DNA from: a virus
DNA length: 64,000 nt
Virus record (IMG/VR): IMGVR_UViG_3300033146_005950
Span: 1 to 64,000 of that record
Reading direction: 5' to 3' (one strand)
Below, piece by piece: positions 23,678-32,737 of this stretch. Within the stretch, counting starts at the first letter, position 1. Each line of letters starts with the position of its first letter. A model generated the notes under the pieces. That model had not been told where the DNA came from. It saw only the letters and a list, made by a program, of their open reading frames with translations, and made no database searches. Both the position numbers and the translations under genes were made by a program.

Positions 23678-24112
23678 TTAAGAAAATCTTGGTGCTTGTA
23701 TTTTTGAAGGGTCAAACCGTCTGTCTTTCAAATAGCTTGAAACTAAGTCCCAACTATTGTTTTTTATTGAATAAAAAGTCCAAGTATTTATTGCTTCATC
23801 AAACATATAAATATAAATTATATCTAAATTATCTGCGATTTTAATTGCACTTTGAAGTCTTGAAGTTTTACCTGGCAAATATTCTGTTTTTTCTCCACTT
23901 GGGATATAATCACCATTTGATTTTATTTTTAATATTGAACCTTCTAAAGTATCGAAATCTAAATCATCTGGGGTAACGTTTGGTTCCTCACCTTTTCCTC
24001 TTAATGTTTTGCCAAGACTTTGAATTCTTCCGCCTCTCTCAACGACATTATATTTATAAATTGTATTTTGTTTATTTGTTGTAATTAGCAACGCTTGCTG
24101 GTTCATAGCCAT
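23678..24112 (-). CDS. hypothetical protein, 144 aa
   Basis: The protein is beta-rich (ALLITTNKQNTIYKYNVVERGGRIQ; INTWTFYSIKNNSWDLV) and has AAGGAG 11 bases upstream. A late-type box at 24155-24163 lies about 45 bp before the start, which suggests a late, possibly structural, protein. The family was not recognised. Confidence 0.55.
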   Translation of the reverse strand: MAMNQQALLITTNKQNTIYKYNVVERGGRIQSLGKTLRGKGEEPNVTPDDLDFDTLEGSILKIKSNGDYIPSGEKTEYLPGKTSRLQSAIKIADNLDIIYIYMFDEAINTWTFYSIKNNSWDLVSSYLKDRRFDPSKIQAPRFS

Positions 24113-24154
24113 AATAAGTATTTCTCCTTAAAAAGTTTACTTTTGATTTTAATA

Positions 24155-24163
24155 TATTTATTT
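24155..24163 (-). promoter_or_regulatory. late-promoter-like AAATAAATA box
   Basis: The minus strand reads AAATAAATATATTAA upstream of the gene at 24112. Together with the plus-strand box at 24184 it forms a divergent pair of late-type promoters. Confidence 0.55.
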
Positions 24164-24183
24164 TTAAAAATAAGAAGCTTCAA

Positions 24184-24192
24184 AAATAAATA
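24184..24192 (+). promoter_or_regulatory. late-promoter-like AAATAAATA box
   Basis: The plus strand reads AAATAAATATATG upstream of the tail gene block. If the transcript starts about 10 bp downstream, the ATG at 24210 would have almost no leader, and the ATG at 24243 would be a better start. Confidence 0.5.
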
Positions 24193-24209
24193 TATGTATA
24201 AGTATTGCA

Positions 24210-26813
24210 ATGACATTAAAAATTAAAGGTTTTGAAAATAATATGGCGAATAATGAGCAAAACAGAGCTGAGAAAAGAGCACAGCAATATAAAGACTTTA
24301 TTGCAAATAACAGTCAGCGAAAAAATGATAAAAATACAGAAAATTTAATTAAAGCTATAAATGAATTAAATAAAAATCTTAAAAATACAATTAAACCTAC
24401 TGTATCTATTAAAACCAATTCTATTAAAAACAGTTCTAATAAAGAAACGACAACTGTATTAAAAACTTTAATCGATGAAAATAAAAAATGGCGCACTGAA
24501 AATAAATCAACTTATATTAATAACTTTAATAAAATATCTACAAACTTAATAAAAAGTCAAAATGATAATAAAAAAGATTTAGCTAAAATATTTAATACAG
24601 TTAAAAATAATAATAAAGAACAAGATTTAAAAAAAGACAAATCTAAGTTAGTAAGTTTAAATGTTTTAAATAAACCTGATTCTAAATCAGATGAACAAAT
24701 AAAAATAGAAAGAAAGAAGCAAGAACAGCTTGATAAATCAGAACATAAAATAGAAATAAAAGACTCAAAAAATCTAAGTACTTTAGTTTCAATTTCAGAT
24801 TTAATGTTAAAGAAATTTGATAATCTTGGTAAAGACAACAAAGATGAAAATAAAGATGATAATAAAAAACAAGAACAAGATTTAAAAAAAGGCAAATTTA
24901 AGTTATTAAATATTTTAAAGGGTGTAGGTTTAATAACTGCAATAGTCACTGGACATTGGTCACCATTTTTAAAATCATTAGCAATAGGTCAACAGTCAAT
25001 AAAAAAGATGTTTGCAAATATAATCAATGATGTTGGCGGTGGTTATGTAAAAACAGCGTACAGTACAACTAAAAACTTTTTCAGTAATATTTGGAATGGT
25101 GCAAAAGATGCTGGAAAACGTATTCCCAAAGATGGTCTTGATGATGCAGCAAAAAAACCAAGTATATTTAAAAAAGGTGCAGATTTAATTAAATCTGGGG
25201 CAAATAAAGTAAAAACATTTGCTGAACCTGTAATATCAAAAAGTAAAAGCGCAGTAAGTAAAGTTGGAAAAGGTGCAGCAGGCGCAGTAGGTGCTGTAGC
25301 AAATAGTACAAAATCAGTTTTAAAGAACGGTATTGAAACTGGTTCAGCTGCAATGAAAAATGTTAAAAGCGCAGTGGGCAAAGTTGGAAAAGACGCAGCA
25401 GGCGCAATACTTGATAAAACAGGTCTTAAAAAATTAATTGCATCTGCAATGGCACCCGTTAAAACTTTAACAGATAATGTTGGAAATATTGTTGCTGGTA
25501 AACTTGGTTTACTTAGTAAAGGTTCTAAAACAGGCACAAGCGGTATTAAAGCACTTGGCAAAGAATTTGGTGAAAAGAAAATAAAGAAAATTATTGGTAG
25601 CAAAGTAGCAAAATTTATCCCTGGTGTTGGGGAACTTATTTCTTTATATTTTGCAACTGATAATTTTATGAAAGGCGACTGGGGCGGCGGTTTATTAGAT
25701 TTAGCTTCACTTGGCGTTGGGCTTGGTAGTGACTTAACCGGTGCTTTAACATTTGGTGGGGGAAAAATTGCTGGGTCAACAATACAAATACCTATAATTG
25801 CGGCACAAATATTACACGATTTAAATAATATTAAAACTGGAAAAATTAATACTTTCCGCCCTGGTTTAACTGATAAAATTTTCAATACGAAAAAGAATAA
25901 ATCGTACAAGGCAAGTAAATCAAATGAGACTGGCGATTCAAACGCTGCAAATAGTTTTAATAAAAAATATACTAAAAAGGCAATTACTAAACAAGATTTA
26001 AAATTATATGCTGCCAATAAAAAAGGCTCAAATGCATCTGTTTTAGATTCTAAAAAATTATCAATGCCCAATCCTACTTTAACAGAAAGTGAAAACAAAT
26101 GGAAAAATAATGTTTTTGTAAAAGCTTTCAAAAAGGTAAAACAAATAATAAAACCAGAGGAGCTCCCTGCGAACATTATTCCTAACAGTGATAATTTAGA
26201 TTTTAGTGGGATTATACCAGACGCATTAAATAATTTACAAGGATTAGCAGCAGACTATCAATTGTTGCACCCTGAGAAACCTAACTTATTTTTGAATTCT
26301 GCTTACAGGAGTTATGAAGACCAAGTAAGATTATATAAAGAAAAAGGACCGGGTTGGGCTGCTGTTCCTGGAACAAGTAAACACGGTTTTGGTTATGCTT
26401 TTGATTTAAACAGTGCTGAAATGAACCAAGCAGATAAAGATGGCTTATTATCAAAATGGGGATTTGTGAGACCTATGGTGAAAGAACCTTGGCATATTCA
26501 ATCAAAAATTAGTGGGGATAAATATTCTTCTAATAAAACAAATAATATTGCCGATACTCCTAAACCAGCAAAAAGCCAAATTGGGGATTCAAACCCTGCT
26601 GCATTAAACCCATTTGTTAAAAAAACAGTAACAGTATCAAATAATAATAATCAATTTGATAGTAATTATAAATCATCAAATAATAATGTTGTCGTTGTTG
26701 CTTTAGATAAAGCTTCAATAAAAGCATTATTAGATGGTCAAGATAATATTGCAAATAAATATAATATTAAAATGACATCAACACCTGAAATAAATATAAA
26801 CGGTAGACTTTAA
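24210..26813 (+). CDS. tape-measure/baseplate hub-like protein with C-terminal M15 peptidase domain
   Basis: The protein of up to 867 residues has a long charged, coiled-coil N-terminal region (about 1-230), Ala/Gly/Lys-rich hydrophobic segments in the middle (GVGLITAIVTGHWSPFLKSL near 240), and a C-terminal VanY/M15 peptidase domain (about 690-765) with SAYRSYEDQ, SKHGFGYAFDLN and EPWHI, which provide the His-Asp-His zinc ligands. It likely sets tail length or forms the hub and digests peptidoglycan during DNA entry. It precedes gp48/54-like and gp27/gp5-like genes, the position of gene 29 in T4. An alternative start at 24243 is possible. Confidence 0.65.
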   Translation: MTLKIKGFENNMANNEQNRAEKRAQQYKDFIANNSQRKNDKNTENLIKAINELNKNLKNTIKPTVSIKTNSIKNSSNKETTTVLKTLIDENKKWRTENKSTYINNFNKISTNLIKSQNDNKKDLAKIFNTVKNNNKEQDLKKDKSKLVSLNVLNKPDSKSDEQIKIERKKQEQLDKSEHKIEIKDSKNLSTLVSISDLMLKKFDNLGKDNKDENKDDNKKQEQDLKKGKFKLLNILKGVGLITAIVTGHWSPFLKSLAIGQQSIKKMFANIINDVGGGYVKTAYSTTKNFFSNIWNGAKDAGKRIPKDGLDDAAKKPSIFKKGADLIKSGANKVKTFAEPVISKSKSAVSKVGKGAAGAVGAVANSTKSVLKNGIETGSAAMKNVKSAVGKVGKDAAGAILDKTGLKKLIASAMAPVKTLTDNVGNIVAGKLGLLSKGSKTGTSGIKALGKEFGEKKIKKIIGSKVAKFIPGVGELISLYFATDNFMKGDWGGGLLDLASLGVGLGSDLTGALTFGGGKIAGSTIQIPIIAAQILHDLNNIKTGKINTFRPGLTDKIFNTKKNKSYKASKSNETGDSNAANSFNKKYTKKAITKQDLKLYAANKKGSNASVLDSKKLSMPNPTLTESENKWKNNVFVKAFKKVKQIIKPEELPANIIPNSDNLDFSGIIPDALNNLQGLAADYQLLHPEKPNLFLNSAYRSYEDQVRLYKEKGPGWAAVPGTSKHGFGYAFDLNSAEMNQADKDGLLSKWGFVRPMVKEPWHIQSKISGDKYSSNKTNNIADTPKPAKSQIGDSNPAALNPFVKKTVTVSNNNNQFDSNYKSSNNNVVVVALDKASIKALLDGQDNIANKYNIKMTSTPEININGRL

Positions 26814-26837
26814 AAAAGCATAGGAGAAAATTTTATT

Positions 26838-27764
26838 TTGAGTTATACAAGCATTTTTAGTTCAGATGTTAGTTACGATTCAGATGTGAACAGTTCATTA
26901 TTTGATATTGCAATATACCCTACATATGTAAATGGAGAATTACAAGAAAAAGATAGAGTTTGCATTCGTGGCAAAATGGATGCGGATAAATCTATTAATT
27001 ATCAATTATCAGCAAGTTGGGAGAAGGGTTTATTAAATAGTTTAGTTTCAAATTTGACAAGTGGGGGTGTTCTAAAATCTATTTCAGGCGACACGATGAT
27101 GGCTGAGTTTGGAATACAAACAGGAAAAACTGGTTTTACAACAAGGAGAACTTTTACAGGTGCAAATAGCCCTCAATTTACAGTTGGGATGAAAATATTC
27201 AATGACGGGACTCAAGACGGCTCAGCCGCGTTTTATAAAAAAATAAATGATTTGCAACAATTAGTAATGCCGCAAATAACTGAAGGCGCAGACGGTTCAA
27301 AACAAACGCAAGATGCTGTTTATGAAATTTTTAAAAGTAAACAAAAGAAAATAAAAGAAAAGAAAATAAAGAAGGATAAAGAAGTAAAGACTGAAGAAGA
27401 AGCACCAATATCTGGTTTAGCAACCGCTTCTGATGCCCAATTAAAAAAAGCTGGAGTAACTAAAAGAATTGGCAATGTAACAAAAGATAGCGGCATTGAT
27501 ATTACAAACGCGCCGTCTGATTTTGTATTGATTGTTGGCAATTATTTTGGAATTAATAGGGGAGTAATGGATTCTGTACAAATAAATTATTCTGTTGCAA
27601 AAAATGCTTACGGCCCGGTTTATTGCGATGTTGAGCTACAGTTCTCAATTATGTACACTCCTAAAATAACTTTATACGATAACGGAGATCCTGCTAAAAT
27701 CGATAATATATTTGTAGGTTCTAATCAAGTTGCAGATTTAATGAAGTTGGAAGGAATTGAATAA
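26838..27764 (+). CDS. baseplate tube-junction protein (gp48/gp54-like)
   Basis: The gene uses a TTG start at 26838 behind AGGAGAAA. The 308-residue protein has a beta-rich core with SPQFTVGMKIFND near residue 112 and a C-terminal segment (YFGINRGVMDSVQINYSVAK, then YCDVELQFSIM) like the end of gp48/gp54-type proteins, which cap the baseplate and start tube assembly. A Lys/Glu linker (about 165-195) separates the halves. The position between the tape-measure-like and gp53-like genes supports this call. Confidence 0.5.
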   Translation: MSYTSIFSSDVSYDSDVNSSLFDIAIYPTYVNGELQEKDRVCIRGKMDADKSINYQLSASWEKGLLNSLVSNLTSGGVLKSISGDTMMAEFGIQTGKTGFTTRRTFTGANSPQFTVGMKIFNDGTQDGSAAFYKKINDLQQLVMPQITEGADGSKQTQDAVYEIFKSKQKKIKEKKIKKDKEVKTEEEAPISGLATASDAQLKKAGVTKRIGNVTKDSGIDITNAPSDFVLIVGNYFGINRGVMDSVQINYSVAKNAYGPVYCDVELQFSIMYTPKITLYDNGDPAKIDNIFVGSNQVADLMKLEGIE

Positions 27765-28111
27765 TGATAAAAAGTAAATTAAATCGCACAAATTTTTATG
27801 ACGATTTTAATAATAATGGAATAGCAGAAAAAGTACTTGATTCCGATTATTATAAATTGTTTAAAATGAATTTTAAACCAACAATTTATATAATTAAAGA
27901 TGTTGATATTGCAAGGTGGGATATGATAAGTTTTAAACATTATCGTTCATATGATTTTTATTGGATTATATTAAAAGTAAACAATATAAATGACCCTTGG
28001 AACGATATCGAACCAGGGGATGAAATTATCATTCCTGATAAAAGAGACGTTTATGATTTTTATACAGCTGTAAAAAATTCAAAAAGGGATTGTGAAAATG
28101 GAAAATGCTAG
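27764..28111 (+). CDS. baseplate wedge LysM-like protein (gp53-like)
   Basis: The 115-residue protein (start overlapping the previous stop as TAATG) has DYYKLFKMNFKPTIYIIKDVD and then a LysM-like segment (YRSYDFYWIILKVNNINDPW, GDEIIIPD). T4 gp53 has the same order: a YYI strand, xYWVLLxxN and DPxxG. T4 gp53 is longer (196 residues), so this may be a shortened form. It lies in the baseplate block. Confidence 0.55.
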   Translation: MIKSKLNRTNFYDDFNNNGIAEKVLDSDYYKLFKMNFKPTIYIIKDVDIARWDMISFKHYRSYDFYWIILKVNNINDPWNDIEPGDEIIIPDKRDVYDFYTAVKNSKRDCENGKC

Positions 28112-28301
28112 CAACCAATATGGTTTATTAGATTCAGAGTATTATGCACTAATGAAAATTAAATCACAAAGCTCATTTTTATTTAACGATATTTTAGATA
28201 CATATTATGATAGCGGGCGAAATTTAATAATTACAAAACTTATTTTAAATATTGCACAAAAATTAAATATCAAAAGCAAACCACAGAACTTACTATCTTA
28301 A
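28098..28301 (+). CDS. small hypothetical protein in the baseplate block, 67 aa
   Basis: The ATG at 28098 has AAAAGGG about 9 bases upstream; the GTG at 28092 is too close to it. The gene overlaps the previous one by 14 bases. The product is helical (MENASNQYGLLDSEYYALMKI...). No family was recognised; its position suggests a baseplate component or assembly factor. Confidence 0.55.
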   Translation: MENASNQYGLLDSEYYALMKIKSQSSFLFNDILDTYYDSGRNLIITKLILNIAQKLNIKSKPQNLLS

Positions 28302-28322
28302 CAGAAAATATATTTTAATAAA

Positions 28323-29567
28323 ATGAGAAATAAAACACTTACAAAATTTGAATTTGATACTGCAAAATATCAACAATTTTATGGAACTTTATTTATAAAT
28401 AATAGAGAAGTTCCCGCAAGTGATATTTATTCATTTACTGTTAGAGAGTGGATTTTACCTAATTTATTTTTACCCCGTTTAGAATTAGTATTGATTGACG
28501 GTGGAAGATTATCTGAATTAGAATTGCCAATACACGATACACAAATTAAATTAATGATTAGCAAACACGAAGAATCCGCTGAAGCAGAAGATTTATTATT
28601 TAATATTTTAGATTTTGAAATATTAAATGGGCAAAACCCAAACGACCAAAGAATTATAAAAATATCTGCATATTTAGATATTCCTAACTTATTTTCAATC
28701 GAGAGCAAAAGTTATGACGGTACTTCATTAGATGTATTTAAACAAATAGCAAAAGAACTTAAATTAAAATATAATAAAGTAAATAATATTTCTGCGCAAG
28801 ATAAAATGATTTATTATAAACTTAAACAAAATAATATAACTTTTTTCAAACACATTTTAGAGAAGTCTTATATTGGTAAAGACGATGTTTTATTTGCTTA
28901 CATTACGACTGATAATTTATTAAATACATTATCATTGAAAGATGCATATTCTAAAAAACCTGTTTATAAATTAAGATATGACATTGAATTAGCAACTGCA
29001 AATTCAAAAGATAATTTTAAACAATTATTAAAAGATAAAAGAATTAAAGAAGACGATAAATCAATTTATTATTCAAATTATGGAATAATAAACAAGAGCG
29101 GCACATTTTTCAATAACGGCGGGTATTCTGTGTTGTCTTCAAATTATAATTTAGAAGATAATGAATATTTTGAAACAGAAGTAAATTCTTCAGAGAGTTT
29201 TTTCAACACTGATTTAAATAGTTTTAAAGACTTCGCGTCAAACACAAAATATATTTATAATGGTTTAAACATTAAAACTAATGTTTATTCTGATTATGAA
29301 ATAGCAGCATCGGTCAGACATAATATATTAAATTCATTTTTCGCAAACTCAATTGAAATTGAAATAGATTCTTATTCAAACCCTAATATTGGAGATATGA
29401 TTGACTTAATAATTCCATCAAAGTCTCAAACAACTGCAAAATTAAATAATGAACCTTTAAGTGGTAAATATATAATAATAAGTAAATTGAGAACGGCGAG
29501 CAAATTAAGCATCTTTAAAAAACGAATAATAGTTGCGAGACTTGGAACAAATGAAGGGATTTATTAA
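28323..29567 (+). CDS. baseplate hub protein (gp27-like)
   Basis: The 414-residue protein has the features of a tail hub: an N-terminal beta domain (YGTLFINNREVPASDIYSFT), a central domain with YDGTSLDVFKQIAKELKLKY, typical of gp27/GpD-like hubs, and a C-terminal beta domain with a GDMIDLIIPS strand pair. T4 gp27 has 391 residues. The next gene encodes the gp5-like spike that would sit on this trimer. Confidence 0.7.
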   Translation: MRNKTLTKFEFDTAKYQQFYGTLFINNREVPASDIYSFTVREWILPNLFLPRLELVLIDGGRLSELELPIHDTQIKLMISKHEESAEAEDLLFNILDFEILNGQNPNDQRIIKISAYLDIPNLFSIESKSYDGTSLDVFKQIAKELKLKYNKVNNISAQDKMIYYKLKQNNITFFKHILEKSYIGKDDVLFAYITTDNLLNTLSLKDAYSKKPVYKLRYDIELATANSKDNFKQLLKDKRIKEDDKSIYYSNYGIINKSGTFFNNGGYSVLSSNYNLEDNEYFETEVNSSESFFNTDLNSFKDFASNTKYIYNGLNIKTNVYSDYEIAASVRHNILNSFFANSIEIEIDSYSNPNIGDMIDLIIPSKSQTTAKLNNEPLSGKYIIISKLRTASKLSIFKKRIIVARLGTNEGIY

Positions 29568-29569
29568 AA

Positions 29570-30406
29570 ATGGAAAATATAAATGACATTATAACAGAAG
29601 ATATATTTTTAGTATTAAAAAATATAGTAAATAATGTAGAATCAAATTTTGCGAAAAAAGTTTATATTGCGACCGTAGTTGATAATAAAGATCCTGATGG
29701 AGAAGGTAAAGTTCAAATAAAACCACACGGATTATTTGATGATATAAAAGAAAAAGATTTACCTTGGGCCGTTTACGAAACTCAATATACAGATGTTGAA
29801 AATATTAAAATAACAATACCTAAAATTGGTTCAAAAGTTAAAGTTTATTTTGATAATGATGATTTATATAAACCAATTTATAATTTAAACGTCCCAACAT
29901 TTGCAAGCATTAATTCTAAAGTTAAAGGGGCAGGCTCAAATCCTGATATTTATGTTTTATATGAAAACGAACAAGGAGACTATATTTCAATTGATACAGC
30001 AAACTCAGTTTTTACAATAAACCATAATAAAGGAACTGTTTTAACAATTGATACAGATGGTTTTGTTCATTTAACTCAAACAAACCCAAATACAAAATTA
30101 ACAGTTGGAACTTTAGATATTGATGATAAAGGTTTTAATGTAGTGAGATATGACTCGATTGGTTTAAAGAAAACAAATGTAAGTGCAAATAATGATGGGA
30201 CTGTTGAAATTAAAAATGCAGGCACGGCAGGGCTTGGCTCAGGCGGTATTTCAGTTGCTGCAAATGGAATGTTATCTGTAAATGATGGTATGGCGACCCC
30301 AAACCCTTTAGGACCTTTTTGTGCAATTCCGGTTTGTCCTATTTCAGGTGGAGTGCATACAGGAGCAATGGCGGCCCCGGGATTATCCTCTCCCGGAGCA
30401 ATTTAA
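29570..30406 (+). CDS. baseplate spike protein (gp5-like OB-fold, no lysozyme)
   Basis: Residues about 28-100 form a gp5-type OB-fold (YIATVVDNKDPDGEGKVQIK, LPWAVYETQ, PKIGSKVKVYFDN). Beta-rich repeats (about 130-230) probably form a needle, and the end has a Cys/Gly/Pro-rich cap (GPFCAIPVCPISGGVHTG) that may act like a PAAR tip. There is no lysozyme domain, unlike T4 gp5; here a peptidase sits in the tape-measure-like protein instead. The gene ends 8 bases from a converging gene. Confidence 0.75.
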   Translation: MENINDIITEDIFLVLKNIVNNVESNFAKKVYIATVVDNKDPDGEGKVQIKPHGLFDDIKEKDLPWAVYETQYTDVENIKITIPKIGSKVKVYFDNDDLYKPIYNLNVPTFASINSKVKGAGSNPDIYVLYENEQGDYISIDTANSVFTINHNKGTVLTIDTDGFVHLTQTNPNTKLTVGTLDIDDKGFNVVRYDSIGLKKTNVSANNDGTVEIKNAGTAGLGSGGISVAANGMLSVNDGMATPNPLGPFCAIPVCPISGGVHTGAMAAPGLSSPGAI

Positions 30407-30413
30407 AAAAAAG

Positions 30414-31313
30414 TTAAAATAAATCTTTTATTAATAATGTGTTTATTGATTTTTCAAATTCCAATTTAATTTGTGCTTCTTTTATTAAATATTCATCATT
30501 CCAAAGACTTCTTGCTTTTTGAAATATATCTAATGTTTTTTCAAAAAATAGTTCTTTATTAACTATTTTTTCCATTGCTCGTTCATCAGATATTTTGATT
30601 AACATATTATCAAATATTGGAAAATAAATACTTAAATATTTTGTAACTATAATACTAAATACTTCAACTTTTTTCAAAACAAACTGTTTAAGTTGCTCAT
30701 CATTCATTTTATAAAAACCATTTAATCTGAAAGATTGACGGTATGCTTTCATTAAATCAATTTTAAAAGCACTCCTTAATGATTCTTTATATAATAAATA
30801 TTCTTTGCTCAATAATTCAGGTTCGTCTAAATATATGAAATTTTTTTGTAATTTTATTTTATCTTTATCAGAAATAAGATCATTATCTGCGTTTTCATCA
30901 AATGCAGCTTTGGCTAATCGTATTTCAGAAATTTTTTCTTCTTGCAAATTTCTATACAATTTAACTAAATTATTTATAATTTGGTCCAAAATATTTTCAG
31001 CATAGTCCAATTGCATTCCTGTAATTTGATGTTTTAATGCTAATGAATCATCTTTATATTTTGTATGAATCTCAAACAAATATATTAATATTGAAGTATT
31101 AATTGTGATCACTTTTCCTTCAGTGACATTATCAACATTACTATTTTCAGTCGGCGCTCTTCTCTCTGTATTTTTTATTCCTTTATTTGCTTTTTCAACA
31201 ATCATAAGTAAAGGATTTATACTTAAAACCGCAACTATTAATAATATTAAAAATAATGCGATTAATCCATAAACAGGGCCAAAAGCTGATACAACTTGTG
31301 CTATTCCATCCAT
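30414..31313 (-). CDS. membrane-anchored protein A, one N-terminal TM helix
   Basis: Residues about 12-38 (GPVYGLIALFLILLIVAVLS) form one strong transmembrane helix; the remaining 260 residues are soluble, helical and charged. The neighbour at 31320-32045 has the same layout, so the two may act as a pair. Such topology occurs in phage lysis (gpT-like holin, spanin) and membrane-remodelling proteins, but no motif allows a choice. Confidence 0.55.
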   Translation of the reverse strand: MDGIAQVVSAFGPVYGLIALFLILLIVAVLSINPLLMIVEKANKGIKNTERRAPTENSNVDNVTEGKVITINTSILIYLFEIHTKYKDDSLALKHQITGMQLDYAENILDQIINNLVKLYRNLQEEKISEIRLAKAAFDENADNDLISDKDKIKLQKNFIYLDEPELLSKEYLLYKESLRSAFKIDLMKAYRQSFRLNGFYKMNDEQLKQFVLKKVEVFSIIVTKYLSIYFPIFDNMLIKISDERAMEKIVNKELFFEKTLDIFQKARSLWNDEYLIKEAQIKLEFEKSINTLLIKDLF

Positions 31314-31319
31314 TTTTTA

Positions 31320-32045
31320 CTATTCCCAATCGTCCTTAAGATTCATTGTATATTTTATAACACTTAACGGGTTTTTCTTAAAATCATTTTCCATTTTTTC
31401 AATAAATTCTATTGCTTTATTATAAATTAATTTTGTTTGTCCTGCTATTTGTAATGAAATAATATAGTCAGGATTTAGTTCGGGATTTTTAGGCAAACGA
31501 CTTTTTATAAATTCTTTGCGCTCTTTGTATGTTATTTTAAATGAAAAATTAAATCTCGGCCAAAGCAATCTTATTTTTTGATTTATTACTTTAGTAAATT
31601 CGTTTAATATTAATTCCGTATAATCTTCTACAGAATAATCAACGTATTCATAATTTTTTAAGCTTACAATTACAACTTCTTTAACACTTTCTTTAATAGC
31701 TCTATCTAACATTAGCTCATATAATTGAATATTTATTTGCATAATTTCAGGTGCTGCTTCGCATTTATGATTTTCAGAAATGCAAAAAGTGTTTTTATCT
31801 AATTTATAAATTTCATTTAATTGTTCAATAAAAGAAGATAAATAAGTTCTTTTAATTGATTTAATGCAATTTTTTACAACTTTAACTTGAGCTTCAAAAA
31901 CTGAAACAAAAATATTATTTTTAATTACAATAAATAAAAGTCTTAAAATTACTTCTGAAACTCTAATGCTGCCATATACAAGCAAGAATGTAATTGAAAC
32001 CATCGCCCATATTAAAACATCTGTATTATTGATTTGTTCAAACAT
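31320..32045 (-). CDS. membrane-anchored protein B, one N-terminal TM helix
   Basis: Residues about 10-42 (VLIWAMVSITFLLVYGSIRV and on) are hydrophobic, followed by about 200 soluble residues with a CISENHKCE motif. The overall length and layout are close to the T4 holin gpT (218 residues, N-terminal TM, soluble C-terminus), but no direct similarity is seen. The gene is followed by membrane-anchored protein A at 6 bases. Confidence 0.5.
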   Translation of the reverse strand: MFEQINNTDVLIWAMVSITFLLVYGSIRVSEVILRLLFIVIKNNIFVSVFEAQVKVVKNCIKSIKRTYLSSFIEQLNEIYKLDKNTFCISENHKCEAAPEIMQINIQLYELMLDRAIKESVKEVVIVSLKNYEYVDYSVEDYTELILNEFTKVINQKIRLLWPRFNFSFKITYKERKEFIKSRLPKNPELNPDYIISLQIAGQTKLIYNKAIEFIEKMENDFKKNPLSVIKYTMNLKDDWE

Positions 32046-32047
32046 TT

Positions 32048-32311
32048 TTAATAATACACCTTTTTAACATAAAGCGAATCTTCAGTTGACAATTTATCAA
32101 TATTAATCGCACCAAATTTAAAATATGAAAATAGTTTATCACAACCGTCTACAAACTCAACAATAAAACCTTCTTCAGTTGAAGCAATTACAGAGTGAAC
32201 TGGAAATTCATCTCCAACATTTCTCCATTTAATTGTGTCATTTGAGACTCGCCCAAATGAAATAGAACCATGCCACCCCGGTTTAATTGAATACGAATCT
32301 AAGATTTCCAT
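32048..32311 (-). CDS. hypothetical protein, 87 aa
   Basis: The small protein looks like a single beta-rich domain (KPGWHGSISFGRV, EEGFIVEFVDGCDKLFSYF). It lies between the tail-fibre-assembly-like gene and the membrane-protein pair with very short spacings, so it belongs to the same transcript. No family was recognised. Confidence 0.5.
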   Translation of the reverse strand: MEILDSYSIKPGWHGSISFGRVSNDTIKWRNVGDEFPVHSVIASTEEGFIVEFVDGCDKLFSYFKFGAINIDKLSTEDSLYVKKVYY

Positions 32312-32314
32312 TTT

Positions 32315-32719
32315 TTATTCTTCTACGTTTTCCCACTCAGTGCTATCCCAAGTAATATCGAACACTTGGTCAACAGATGTGCATTTATTGATTAAATCAC
32401 CTTTTTTGATATTTTTATAATACATATTAAACCCCCAATTTCTAACATCAGTTATCATTGTTGCCATTTCTTCAATCGTGCATTCAATTATTTCTTTTGT
32501 AATTGAATCTCTAACGAACGGCTGAATATCTGTATTATCTACAAAATAACCAAGAAAGCCTTGAAGACCTGAAAGAACTTGAAGCCCTCCAGCAATATAA
32601 ATATTTTTACTTCCTAAAGTAAAATAATCGCCTTTCATTATTAAATTATTAAAAATATCGTCAAGCTCAGCTTTTCGTTGTGCTTTTACAGATGCTAAAT
32701 TTTCTTCTTTTGTAACCAT
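32315..32719 (-). CDS. DUF4376-like protein, possible fibre assembly factor
   Basis: Residues 1-60 (VKAQRKAELDDIFNNLIMKG, SKNIYIAGGLQVLSGL) and the later NWGFNMYYKNIKKGDLINKC follow the DUF4376 pattern found next to phage tail-fibre genes. The start has AGGAGAG. The fibre genes lie immediately upstream, which supports an accessory role in fibre assembly or attachment. Confidence 0.45.
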   Translation of the reverse strand: MVTKEENLASVKAQRKAELDDIFNNLIMKGDYFTLGSKNIYIAGGLQVLSGLQGFLGYFVDNTDIQPFVRDSITKEIIECTIEEMATMITDVRNWGFNMYYKNIKKGDLINKCTSVDQVFDITWDSTEWENVEE

Positions 32720-32737
32720 ATTATTTTTATTACTCTC

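Noticed and set aside
25043-26176. 377-codon open frame on the minus strand opposite the tape-measure-like gene
   Set aside because: It is antisense to a gene with a recognisable peptidase domain, has no ribosome binding site, and its hydrophobic composition results from Lys/Ala/Gly codons read backwards.
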